Origin: Straminergon stramineum
Taxonomy: Eukaryota; Streptophyta; Bryopsida; Hypnales; Calliergonaceae
Length of the DNA stretch: 64,000 nt
Reading direction: 5' to 3'
NCBI GenBank assembly: GCA_963920665.1
Contig: OY987267.1
Coordinates: 19,096,001 to 19,160,000, forward strand
Below the pieces are notes generated by a model. The model was not told where the DNA came from, made no database searches, and was given only the letters and a program-made list of their open reading frames with translations. Positions within the stretch are counted from its first letter, which is position 1. Each line of letters opens with the position of its first letter. The translations under genes were made by a program, and so were the position numbers. Shown in pieces: positions 1-11,484 of the stretch.

Positions 1-1446
1 CGACTGGTGGGTCGTGCGGATTCTCGTCGATCGAGGTGAAGTCTTCGCTCTCTTGGGCTTACCGACAAATTGAAGCCCTCTTCGAGATGACTGCACGAGA
101 GCAGATTGTATTGTGAGTTGTTGTTGCAGTACTTGTCACAGGTTTCGTCGTCAGGCGTCACGCATCACGATCTGGGCACTAGGTCTTGGTGGTGTGGGAG
201 TTCTCAGTTAGGGTTTCGGTTTTGGTGTGCGGAAGTATTATGCTCGATCTTGGATACTAATCTGTGGCGATCTTCTCTCTTGCAGAGCCGTGAAGCCATA
301 TAGGGGAAAATGGCTGGAAGCTCCCTGCAAAATCTCACCTCAAGGTACGAGTGGCTGCATTTGCATCTTTGTCGGTATGATTGGGATTGAGATGTCTGTC
401 CTGATCAATTGCTTCTTGCTGAGAAGTGAGTTTGCCTGACATGGGGCAAGCAAATTTTGAATGGTTGTTATGCAACTTGTTCATCTCCGTTGTTGTAGTT
501 AGTTGAGTAGATTCTGCAGCCTGGTAGGACTTAGCCAGTTTTCGATTTGAGATTGCCTTGCCATGGGCAAATGGTTTAGAGTAAACTTGCCAATTATCAC
601 ACAAACAAAATTCAAATCCTTGTCCACAATAAAATACAGACTTCAGTTGCATGCTCTGAAATTTGGCATGATTATCGAATGTCCTGTGAAGATTCACCTC
701 CATTAAACAGAATGGAAAAAGGTTTCTTCCTACAAATTTTATTGCATCTTAAAGGCGATGAGGCTAAAATTTAGTTACAAATTCCTTGTAGCCCTAAACC
801 GCACAGTGTGCAATAACAGTGCAATGGCATGAAATTTTGATCCCATCGCATTCCATTTGGTTCCCAAAAATGTCTGGATGAACTTTCCGTTTTTGAATGA
901 TATTTCAGGTAAGGACTGGCAACGAGTAGACGACTGGGGTTTCCAAGGTGGCGGCTTTGCATGCCAGGTTTCCATGTTTGTTGTTTCGAGCTCTCCCGCC
1001 TCGTTATATGTTCTTCCGCTGCTGATCGCGTCGTCCTTTCGCTGCTCATCATGGTGAGTTTCCGTTTCGATTTTGTCGAAGTCTGTCGTTGTCTTATTCT
1101 TTCTCTGGCGTTTTTTGGAGGTTTTTTGGTGTCATTTGAGTGACTTGGGGTTTTGGATTCCAGTGTGAAGAAGCAAGAGCCTTGTGATTTGGAAGTAGCT
1201 CTTCTGTTGACGAGTGTCGTAGTTGTGATGAATTGAAGAGTGTGCTCTGCTGTCTTTTATAATGTTAGTAGTTTAGGTTTCGCTTCAAGCTTTCTGTCTT
1301 CGTTGTTTTTGCGAGGTGGTTGTGCGTTTGTTGGCTATTTTCTAGCAGTACTGTGCGGGGCTGTCGCATTGTGTGGGACTGCTTTACTCTGTTTCTCAAG
1401 CTTTAAAGTTTAGAGTTTTATTTTGCCCCTGTTTTTTTCTGTGCAG
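1..1446 (+). other. GC-rich leader region, copy 1 (candidate promoter and 5' exons)
   Basis: This stretch is richer in GC than the AT-rich DNA that follows and is repeated closely at 34,699-36,144. It looks like the 5' end of a plant transcription unit. A candidate small exon lies at 286-344: it has a pyrimidine-rich acceptor ending in tgcag, an ATG at 310 (MAGSSLQ...) and a donor AAG/gtacga. The equivalent exon in copy 2 is 34,983-35,041. Further splice-like signals occur at a ccag near 968 and at an ATG/gtgagt near 1,053. No protein family is recognisable. It may be a leader captured from another gene or the true 5' end of the kinase-TPR gene downstream. A transcript would decide this. Confidence 0.35.
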
Positions 1447-1488
1447 GCGTTTCCCGGATGGCCCAAAGTGGAAGAGGTCCTGCTGCTG
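1447..1488 (+). other. Candidate small coding exon (MAQSGRGPAA), copy 1
   Basis: A clean acceptor (tgtgcag) and donor (CTG/gtaagt) bracket 42 bases. The ATG at 1,458 opens a frame reading MAQSGRGPAA and ending in phase 1. The kinase exon acceptor at 5,986 is also phase 1, so this exon could join the kinase exon in frame as an alternative first exon. The exon and both splice sites are kept in copy 2 at 36,145-36,186 with one silent-looking change. Joining to the kinase is inference. Confidence 0.35.
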
Positions 1489-3123
1489 GTAAGTTTTCAT
1501 GCACAATGGCCTTGACTCAGGGTTTACGAGACTAGCATATTCTAGGTTGCTGAGTAATGTCGACGTGCTGAACCTGGAATGAGAGTGGGGTGATGTGGTC
1601 CAATACACATGTTTGCTTTAATTTCCTGATCACTGATTGAGATGCAAATCCCGTCTCTGGAACAGTTCATAAGTCGAGAAACTTCCATGCCAATATAAGT
1701 CTCACGGTTTATGGCAAATTCCTTATCATTTTGTGATCTTGGGATTTTATCATCGACCTGCAGGACTATTGCTGCCCTCCTGCTCTTGCGCACTTGAAAT
1801 AGGCAGATTCGACTTGACAGGATTTGGAATTTGAATTGCGTGTCTGATTGCTTATCAGTGACTCAGAGAATTTGCTAAGTGTCAGCGGACTATTAAGCTG
1901 AGGGGAACAGTTACCTTGTTTATTGATGAAGCCCCCAACACTTGAAAGTCTTTGAAGTAGCTGGACAGCACAAAATGAGCTCCACTATTCTTCTGCAAGC
2001 CGCGGCTCCTTGTTTTGTGCTGCTCGTCCTTAACTCGATGTGTTGAAAATGGCATTCTTGAAAACAGCACACTAGTCTTTCACTAAACACTTCATCCATT
2101 CCTGAAATCTTCCAATTATTCATTCAAAGATAATTCGGTTTTCATCCATATGCAAGATATTCCATTTCCTCATCCGAATTTTAGATATTGTTAAAACTTG
2201 AGCAATAAATCATCCAATTAAAATACATTTGTTTGTAATGTGGTGTTCCAAACTTTGCTATCTTAACCGAGATGTGGTTGGTGTGCCTATTGTGGTGTTC
2301 CAAAATTTGTTCGTTCTTAGGGTTTGCTTGCTGTGTGGTAATAGAGATAGTAGCTATCTAGTTTTTTTATTTGTATGGTAAATGGTAGGAATACTCTAGA
2401 TGTTGTGCACCAAAACATTGGCCTTGGGTTATTGGTTTTTTTACAAATATTGTTGTAGGTGACGGTGTGAGGTAAATCATGTGCTTAGGGTCTAGTCTAG
2501 CTTTGACCAATGTATTTGGATAAGTGATTGGTATTTTAATGATGAAGGTTTCATTGTTGATGACACCAATTGACCTTTGTTTGTAACACACACTATTGGT
2601 TAAGTTTGACTCTTCAAGCCTTGTGCTTTATTGTTTTCTTCCTTTCTTTCTGAAGGTATGAAAAGTTTAAAACCTAATATGTGTTGTACTATTTTGAAAA
2701 GAGACTTTGACATTTCTCCTTTCCTAATCAATTTTGAATTGTAGAAGTGATTATATTCAACTTGCAATTTCTCAAATGTGGTGATGATATGTCTAACAGA
2801 TCTATGAAGTTATCTAGGGAATAAGGGATTAAAGCCTTCCTCAATGTGAATTTTCACCTACAATTGTGGATTAAGATATCTTACTTTGCATTGTGAGTAC
2901 ACTATTCCTCTTGATTGATCTCGGGATAAGTTTACTTTAAATTGATTCAAGCTAGTTCGAATCCCTTGTTATATCTCTCCATCATTTGCACCTTGTCCAT
3001 TTAGGTGGTCTTATTATATGGGATTTTCCATGGATGTCTTCTTGAGCAATTTGTGATTAAATAAAGCCTAGCCATGGCCAAGTGGTTTAGTTGTAACCTT
3101 TGTAGATAGTAGCTTGGGCTGAT
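1489..3123. other. Non-coding spacer or intron, copy 1
   Basis: No gene is seen here. The sequence drifts from moderately GC-rich to AT-rich and is colinear with 36,187-37,822. If the MAQSGRGPAA exon is real, this is the first part of a long intron leading to the kinase-TPR exons. Confidence 0.4.
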
Positions 3124-3656
3124 TAAGGTAAGCTAGACTATGATAGGCCAAATGACTCGTTTGCATTGTTTACAATTTTGAAAATTTTGAATTTTTTTAC
3201 CATATAAAGAAAAACATGAGAATCGGAGAGAGTAACTGAATTTTTTTTTTTTTGACAAAGTATGAATTTTTGAAGTGTATTGTCCAATTAACCCAAAAAA
3301 ATTTGTAGACTACTCCAAAACCATCAAAAAGTGTACCCATGATGTTCATCAGACCACCTAAAGTAGTAACAATATTTCTTATTATGGTTGCAGTATTTTT
3401 AAACATGGGCATGACATAAAGGAATAAAAAACTTAGTTCTTGTAGTGAATATACACTAGAATGGTGTAAGTGTTCTATGGCAATGACTAATGACTCCATG
3501 ACCATCTTCCAAGACTAGATTATGGCCACAAAATAGCCTAATGTTGTCCTTTCATTTATTAGGAAAAATCTGCCATGGGTTGATTTAAGACTCTAATGAG
3601 TGGTTCTCTAGATGATTGCATTAGGGAGTTTATCTGTCATGGGTTGGTTTACCTTA
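3124..3656. mobile_element. Non-autonomous mariner-like element, family ML-A
   Basis: The element is about 530 bp and bounded by TA. The left terminus reads AGGTAAGCTAG and the right terminus, reverse-complemented, reads AGGTAAACCAACCC, so the terminal inverted repeat is imperfect. Three related copies lie at 18,814-19,359, 25,813-26,357 (inverted) and 37,823-38,367. Family membership and the TA target are supported by empty sites for two of those copies. The minus strand holds a frame (3,197-3,505) whose core, ending in TLFDGFGVVY, is preserved in other copies. No transposase is visible. Confidence 0.75.
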
Positions 3657-5685
3657 CTTTCTCTTCAATTGTAAAACCTAAGGGTTGTAGAACATGGGGC
3701 TTATCACTTTGTTACTAGATTGAACAAGCTTGTGCATTTAGAATGTTGAGTGTGGTCTTTACAATTCGTATGAGGTCATATTCTAGTGTGCAAAGTTGCA
3801 AAGGCATTGAGGGATTCAAGAAGTACATCATTCACGTTCTCAAGTTTAAGTTGTGGCTTTAGCATTGTTGGCAATCTAGGATTCTCCTTGAAGTTGGTTG
3901 AAGTAAGTTTCGATAACATTTGTTTTGTTTTTGTCTTTGCAAATTATTTATTTAGAGAATTTGGCTTTATAGGGTTTTCATTCAACATTGTCTGTAGACT
4001 TTGCATGGAATGCATGGGAAAATGTAGTTTGTGTTTACAGATACCCTTTTCATGTGATAATTAAACTCAACCAAGTCATTTCAATTAAAAACTCTTCCTA
4101 ATCACACCCTTGGCATCCAAAAGTGTTTAAGAATCTTAGCATAGATGGTTGACACTATGGTATTTGTAAAAGGAACTTGACATTGTATTGTCTAAAATTC
4201 AATAATCTTGATTATTGGTTAATGAATTATAATATAATAATAATTTACTATTAAATTATGTAATGAACCACTATTGCATATAAAGCATTGTTAGTATTTA
4301 GCATTATTCAATAATTGTATTACTATCAATTTTATTTTTATGGTTGCATAATATCTTTTCATATTATAAAGTAGAAGTTCCTAATTGTGACACATTTCCT
4401 TCTCTAATACTTAAAAAAGGACTTTGAATGAAGACTTCTATAATCCAAACCACAACTTCATGAAAGCAACCAATGAAAGCTCAAATTGTTTCAAATGAAT
4501 CTAGGCTATCCTATCTTTTCATTGAGAATTTGTACTAGAGTATTTTAATTCTGAAATCATTTGGTTTGTATTTCTCTTCAGTGTACTAGTAATGTTATCA
4601 AAGTTTTTAGTCTTTCAACCTTTGAGGTAGAAGGACTAGAAAATTGTAGCTTGTAGGTATTGTGACCTTAATCTACATTATCACATTTTTACATAATTTT
4701 TTTAACCCTTGAAGGACCTTATCCATTGCAAAATGATTAAACTTCATCCTTAGTCTCAATATAGCCTTTTTCATTGTGTTCAAATGTCAATTTCATATTT
4801 GTAGTGCATAGTATTTTGGATTTTTTATCATTGTAAATTCAATTTGTTTCATGTAACAATATCATTGTTATGATTTTTGTAGCAAAAAGTAAATAAGTTA
4901 AGAACTATTGCAAAAACAATTCAATTAATTTGAGTTTTTCATGAGGTACAAATAGAAATAGAGATTATTCTAAAGATTTATCAATCAATTATTGTACACC
5001 CAAAATACCCTTGGCAATGACTCTTAAGACGAATGCCATTGTTAAGTGAAATTTGTCTTTTTAGGTAATTGATGCATTTTCTATCGCTCTTGAAATTTCG
5101 AGATTTTGAGATTCGAAAAGGAAGTAATGTTACCTTTCTAAACAAGAAATGAAAGAATTTTTTTGTCAATTTTAATTTACATTGTAATAGTTTGAAATTA
5201 TTATTATAGGAGAAGAAATTTGAATTATATATTTGTAGCAAATCAAAGTTGAATGTATTCTCTTTGATGCCAATATGGTGCATTGCATAATCCTTGTGTG
5301 CTACTAGTGTAGAATTCAGATAGGATAGTTTTGTTTCTTTGAGGATTCTTTGATCAACCTTGTTTAATGTCAAAATGTTGGATTTCTTCCAAGTAATTTT
5401 AGAATTCTATGGCTCTAATTTTTTTTTGATAATTTCTAACAATTTTCTTCTAATGTACAGATGTGTTAACTTTTCGTTAAATTTGGGTTGCTTTCTTATA
5501 TTTTTTAGCATATCTATTAAGTTTCTCAATTTTGTTTTATTGTATTGTCCACCATCAATTGATTTTAGAAGGTTGAGCACATATTGCAAACAACTGTGGA
5601 TATGTTATTTTAAGTACTAAAACTAGGCGTTTGTGGTAGTTTGGAAACAACTTTTGACAAGACTATATTTGGAGTATTTTAAGTT
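3657..5685. other. AT-rich spacer upstream of kinase-TPR gene 1
   Basis: Colinear with 38,368-40,429 in copy 2. I see no supportable gene. A minus-strand frame at 4,981-5,373 is AT-rich and not matched by an open frame in copy 2, so I do not call it. The region may hold the proximal promoter of the kinase-TPR gene or be intron. Confidence 0.4.
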
Positions 5686-8600
5686 ATGGAAGAACAAGAG
5701 TTCATGGACAACCAACCTTCTTCATCGGCAACAAGGCTCTTTGAAGGTATTTCTCCTACTCTTTTAAGTCATCTTTCTATTTTGCAAGACTAGTTCTACT
5801 TTCATGAAGATACAATTGTTTGTATTCACTTTCTACAATGACTACATGATTCCCATTTGATCTCTAAGAATAGAGATGATTTTTAGTAAATGAATGCCAT
5901 GATCTACAAGTGTACTCAAAGGTTGGTATGATTTTCTTTTTTTTGATAGCTAAAGATAAAGACAATATGCAATGAATGTGTGCAGAAGACATTACAAGTC
6001 TTGAGAGGGAGTTCAGTACATACTCAAAACTTGTGGTTGCCTGTTACAAACGTGTACAAATGATGCATGAACCAACATTCAACAACCAACAATGTCAATA
6101 TCTTCTTGATAAACTCAAAAAGGTCATTGGAAGCTCGCGTGGATTTTTAAAGACATCACAAGGCACACTCCTTGGATCATATGCACCTATGGAAGTGGAA
6201 AAACATCTCTTAAGCTTCAAGATACTCCTTATGTTGGCAACGGAAATTGAACGATTCATCAAAGGATGTAGCCAAGATGCATGGGCACCAATGGCAATGA
6301 CATTGACAAATGTGTTGGAGTTTGTTTCATCCATGGCATTTCATTTGGAGTTGTGCCGAGTTGCCTTGTCTAAGAAATGTAAAGCATCTAGATGTCTAAC
6401 CTTGGATCAAGTAGTAGACATTAGCAAGGGTGTCCATGAAATTGTCAAAACAAAGGCTTCTATGGACAAAGAAGACCTCTTGAAGAAAATTTCATCAACT
6501 TTGCTTTTATTGCATGGAAATGAGAAGGATTTGGCAAGTTATTTGCTTCAAAGACTTTTGAGGGTGGCTCCAATTCCAAGCATACCTTTACTAGAACCCA
6601 AATGGGAATTACCTCAATTTTTAGCTTTTTGGAGAAGTATCTCTAAAAAGGTTAAAGAAGGGGTTTCCATTGGAAGAGGGACCTCAGCTACTGTATACAA
6701 AGCCATGTGGTTGGGAATGGAAGTTGCAGTAAAGGTTTTCCGTGGGAAAAATAACCTCGAGTTCAACAAAGAAATCGATATTCTTGCAAGGTTGTGCCAT
6801 TTCAACATTACGTCCATGTTTTGTTACATACAAGAGAGGCAAAAGTGTTCTATTTTCATGGAGTTGATGGATGGAGACCTCCTTCAATTGATGGAGCAAA
6901 GACTCAAAGTGGATTATGATTCTCCTCCTTTCCATATTTGGGAAGCAATTGACCTAATGCACCAAATTGCGGAAGGTGGAAAGTACCTTCATGAGCAAGG
7001 AATTGTGCATAGGGACTTGAAGTCAGGGAACATTCTTGTCAAAAGTATGAAGACATTTGGTATGGATTATATACAAGCTAAGGTAGCAGACTTCAATGTA
7101 TCCAAAATCAATACAAGCAACACTACAATCACAACACTAACAATGAATGTTGGAAGCAACAGATGGATGGCACCAGAGTTAATCCGACTTCAAAGCATGG
7201 ACAATCAAGTGAATGCGGGAACAAGCAATCAAGTGATACCAAAGCATCCTCACAAGTGTAATATTTATAGCTTTGCAATGGTGTGCTTTGAAATATTGAC
7301 TGGAGAATTGCCTTTTGGAGACATTGACAATCCAAAGAAGATGAAGGCAAAGATATTGGAGGGTGATCGTCCAAAGCTACCTACTCAATGTCCTTCTCAA
7401 TTGCGAACTTTGATTGAAAAATGTTGGAGTCAAGAGCCAAAAAGTCGTCCAACATTTGATGAGATTTGCCAAGAGTTGAAGTATGTGAAGTATTTCCTTG
7501 TGATAGGTTAGTATTTGAATTGCCAAGGCTTTCAAATTTCTAAACATTTTTCTTATGTTGCTTTGTAGGAAAATGTATAGTTTGTGAACATTTGGTTATA
7601 GTTTCTCATTGTTGTTGACATGAATGCATGATATCCTTGTCATGTTGTACAAAAAATTTAGTTTTTATTATTCAAATGTAGTATATTGTGGTGTAGTATG
7701 CAACCATTGTAAAATTTTGGAAGTAACTTCAATACTTTGGACATTGCAGATACGTCTTCCACATCCAAGGTATGCTTGCAACTCCTTGGTGAAAATTTCA
7801 AGATTTCTTTATAAGTAGTTTGTGCATCTTGAAACTCATGTGATTTTTTTTTCTTGCTTTGATTGATTGAATTATATGCTCCAAATGTACTTTAGATTAG
7901 GATACAACTTCATGCTATACAAATTATAACTGCATTATTGGGCTCAATACATCTAGATAGAGATTTATTAGTACATATTGGTTGCACAATATTTAGATTC
8001 AAGATACTAATGAAAAGAGATTATAGAAGGAAAAAAAATTGACCTTATAGTAAGGTTAAAGATATGAATGTGGAAGATAATCAAAAGATTGACAATCATT
8101 TCTCAAATATTGTAACCATTTTGAGGAGTTGTAAGTGATTCAAGTGAATGACGGCAAGTATTTAGATGCATTGATGACTCAACAAGTTTGATGCACTCTA
8201 GCCTAATGGTGTTTTCACATTGCAGAATTGTAGGATAGAAAAAAGAAAGATGGGCAAGTATACAGATGCATTCATGGACTTGAATAAGGTTGATGAACTC
8301 GAGCCTAATCATGCAGTCACTTTGAAGAGGCATGGGGATGTTAAGAGCATGATGGACAAGTATACAGATGCATTGGTGGACTTGAACAAAGCTAATGAAC
8401 TCCAACCTAATGACGCATTCACTTTGAGTAGTCGTGGGGAAGTTAAGAGAATGATGGGCAAGTATGCAGATGCATTGGAGGACTTGAACAAAGCTAATGA
8501 GCTTGAGCCTAATAATGCAATCACTTTGAAGAGGTGTGGGGAAGTTAAGAGCATGATGAGCAAGTATACAGATGCATTGGTGGACTTGAACAAAGCTAAT

Positions 8601-9935
8601 GAACTCCAACCTAATGACGCATTCACTTTGAGTAGTCGTGGGGAAGTTAAGAGAATGATGGGCAAGTATGCAGATGCATTGGAGGACTTGAACAAAGCTA
8701 ATGAGCTTGAGCCTAATAATGCAATCACTTTGAAGAGGCGTGGGGAAGTTAAGAGCATGATGAGCAAGTATACAGATGCATTGGTGGACTTGAACAAAGC
8801 TAATGAACTCCAACCTAATGACGCATTCACTTTGAGCAGTCGTGGGGAAGTTAAGAGAATGATGGACAAGTATGCAAATGCATTGGAGGACTTGAACAAA
8901 GCTAATGAGCTTGAGCCTAATAATGCAATCACTTTGAAGAGGCGTGGGGAAGTTAAGAGCATGATGGGCAAGTATACAGATGCATTGGTGGACTTGAACA
9001 AAGCTAATGAACTCCAACCTAATGACGCATTCACTTTGAGCAGTCGTGGGGAAGTTAAGAGAATGATGGACAAGTATGCAAATGCATTGGAGGACTTGAA
9101 CAAAGCTGATGAGCTTAAGCCTAATAATGCAATCACTTTGAAGAGGCGCGGGGAAGTTAAGAGCATGATGGGCAAGTATGCAGATGCATTGGTGGACTTG
9201 AACAAAGCTAATGAACTCCAACCTAATGACGCATTCACTTTGAGTAGTCGTGGGGAAGTTAAGAGAATGATGGACAAGTATGCAAATGCATTGGAGGACT
9301 TGAACAAAGCTGATGAGCTTAAGCCTAATAATGCAATCACTTTGAAGAGGCGCGGGGAAGTTAAGAGCATGATGGGCAAGTATGCAGATGCATTGGTGGA
9401 CTTGAACAAAGCTAATGAACTCCAACCTAATGACGCATTCACTTTGAGTAGTCGTGGGGAAGTTAAGAAAATGATAGGCAAGTATGCAGATGCATTGGAG
9501 GACTTGAACAAAGCTGATGAGCTTAAGCCTAATAATGCAATCACTTTGAAGAGGCGCGGGGAAGTTAAGAGCATGATGGGCAAGTATGCAGATGCATTGG
9601 TGGACTTGAACAAAGCTAATGAACTCCAACCTAATGACGCATTCACTTTGAGCAGTTGTGGGGAAGTTAAGAGAATGATGGGCAAGTATGCAGATGCATT
9701 GGTGGACTTGAACAAAGCTAATGAACTCCAACCTAATGACGCATTCACTTTGAGCAGTTGTGGGGAAGTTAAGAGAATGATGGGCAAGTATGCAGATGCA
9801 TTGGAGGACTTGAACAAAGCTGATGAGCTTAAGCCTAATAATGCAATCACTTTGAAGAGGCGTGGGGAAGTTAAGAGCATGATGGGCAAGTATGCAGATG
9901 CATTGGTGGACTTGAACAAAGCTGATGAACTCTAG
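5686..9935 (+). CDS. Kinase-TPR fusion protein, copy 1 (4 exons)
   Basis: The exons are 5,686-5,746, 5,986-7,506, 7,750-7,769 (a 20-base micro-exon) and 8,226-9,935. All junctions are GT-AG and phases agree (1, 1, 0), giving about 1,103 residues. Residues 21-240 are helical, with a NNQQCQYLLDKL motif and a FIKGC...AW segment that resemble the N-terminal domain of plant DUF1221-type kinases; this is tentative. The kinase domain is about 245-520: glycine loop GRGTSATVYK, VAVK lysine near 270, helix-C Glu near 283, HRDLKSGN with Asp near 364, and APE near 416. DFG is DFN, and the subdomain IX Asp is Asn (CNIYSF) where copy 2 has Asp. Residues from about 543 on form some 16 TPRs of 34 residues. 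The stop (CTC TAG) falls inside a repeat unit. The start is the ATG of a short exon conserved in copy 2. An upstream exon at 1,447-1,488 could be an alternative first exon. It is probably a cytosolic Ser/Thr or dual-specificity kinase of TKL type with a TPR scaffold. Ligand and substrate are unknown. Confidence 0.8.
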
Positions 9936-9990
9936 CCTAATGACGCATTCACTTTGAGCAGTCGTGGGGAAGTTAAGAGAATGATGGGCT
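8244..9990 (+). repeat. TPR-coding tandem array, copy 1 (102-bp unit)
   Basis: There are about 17 tandem units of 102 bp, each coding one TPR (for example GKYADALEDLNKANELEPNN). Two unit types mostly alternate: one with LVDLNKANELQPNDAFTLSS and one with LEDLNKA(N/D)EL(E/K)PNNAITLKR. The effective higher-order period is therefore 204 bp. The TPR signature positions (Gly8, Tyr11, Ala20, Ala27, Pro32) are kept. Because 102 is divisible by 3, the antisense frames are open too and are artefacts. Confidence 0.95.
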
Positions 9991-10125
9991 AGTTGAAGAT
10001 TTGAAGAAGGTTGATGAACTTGAGTCTAACGATGTTTTCAATTTATGGAGTTGTAGAGAAGTCAAAGGATTGTTGGGCAAGTATACACATGTACAAAGGA
10101 CAATGGCAAGGCTTATGATCTTGAA
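9936..10125 (+). pseudogene. Decayed 3' tail of the TPR exon, copy 1
   Basis: TPR-like sequence continues past the TAG at 9,933-9,935. One more near-normal unit follows, then a deletion, then a diverged unit coding DLKKVDELESNDVFNLW and EVKGLLGKYTH. The same tail, with its own differences, lies at about 49,430-49,550. The ancestral protein probably extended to this point, and the present tail is untranslated or lost. Confidence 0.6.
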
Positions 10126-11484
10126 TTGAGTGGTCCTTTTATGTTAATGAACCTTTCATTGTTTATATTTTGGTTCATTCAATTATGTCTAAGTGACCTT
10201 CTTAACTATGATTGAAGTTGGAAATGATGTCACCTAGAAAGTTAATCATTTATATTAATAGTCAGTTAATAATTTTTTGTCAATTGTTAACTTCCTTGAG
10301 TGATTAATGTTTTTGTGCAAGTATGGTTTTTTTAGTAGGTTGATATTGAAGAAAATTTTGATATTGTCTATAAAAGATTCATATTTAATTCTAGTATATG
10401 ATGTCATAGTGAAATATTCAATAATTTTTGTTCAATATTATTTTGCTTGCACAATTGGTCATATTGACTTGCTCAAGTATAATAACATGATCTTGTTGAT
10501 GCTTACATTTATGTATAGCTTGATGATGGTCTTCATGTTTAGTTATTTAATTTTTTTGTACAAAGAAATGGTGGCACAAATGTTTATTTAGAATTTTGGT
10601 AGTTTTTTTAACTTGTTTCTTTGGAAGATGAAAGAATACCAATTAATGAGATGTTGATATTGGTAAGATTGTATTCCATAAATTTTCTTGATATTTGCAT
10701 TTTGGGAGCAATTATAATCTTAGTTTAGTAGGTAAGTTTTACATTTTTCAAAACATTTGCTCAATGTATATTCCTTTTATCTTAGTTTTTATGCAATTCT
10801 TTTGTATCTAGGTATATTTAGGATAATTGAATAAATCTAGATCATATATAGATTAAATATTTATAGATTATATTTATAATTCCAATATTGAAATGTCGAA
10901 CTCTAAAGTTGTAACTTTTTTTTCAAATAATATACTTGGAGTATGTCAAATATGTTAAGAAGTATTTATTGTTGATGATGATAACGAAGGAAGGAAGAAA
11001 AAGGACTTGACGTTTTTCTTTTGTCTACAATGTTGAACACAACCAACTATGATACCCTCATCCTCCAAGTGCCTGGAAATTGACAATCTTCATTCAAAAC
11101 TTTCTTTTTCAATTCAAAGCAAGTTGTAATTTATAAGATTGTTACAAGCTCCAAAATAATAGTATTTGTCATTATCTGGTACTTAGAACCTCTTGATGTT
11201 CATTGTTGTTGCCAAAATCATTGAAAAAGTCCCTAAATAGCCCAACTAGGTATACTTTTAATTAACATCTTCTATTTCCTACTAAGTGCAAAGTGTCATC
11301 CTTAATTTCACCAATTTGTCAACCCCATCACCTATTTTTCATTTGTAAAAAACTAAAAATAGGTGTGGAAGAATGATCCCATTGATTCAACTACCTTTCC
11401 ATCATCCCAATGACGGTCCATAATTCTTCTATGTGACTATGTTTCTACCTTTGCCACGGATATGATGGAAAGAGAATTGAATAA
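10126..11484. other. AT-rich spacer after kinase-TPR gene 1
   Basis: Very AT-rich and colinear with 49,550-50,937. Frames with hydrophobic translations (10,307-10,591) follow from T-richness and are interrupted in copy 2. No gene is supported. The 3' UTR and polyadenylation site of the kinase-TPR gene probably lie near its start. Confidence 0.4.

Noticed and set aside
2940..2975. tRNA T-arm-like GTTCGAATCCC
   Set aside because: No cloverleaf can be built around it, and copy 2 reads GTTCAAATCCC without compensating change.
4981..5373. 130-codon minus-strand frame upstream of kinase gene 1
   Set aside because: It is AT-rich, lacks a known domain, and is not preserved as an open frame in copy 2 despite close homology.
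8103..9919. Two minus-strand frames of more than 530 codons opposite the TPR array
   Set aside because: The repeat unit is 102 bp, a multiple of three, so any stop-free antisense unit yields a long frame. The translations are low-complexity repeats with no family match.
8226..9990. CRISPR-like array
   Set aside because: The 102-bp units are contiguous and coding, with no unique spacers, in a eukaryotic gene.
10307..10591. Small hydrophobic protein
   Set aside because: The sequence is T-rich, which alone gives Phe, Leu, Ile and Met; the frame is interrupted in copy 2.
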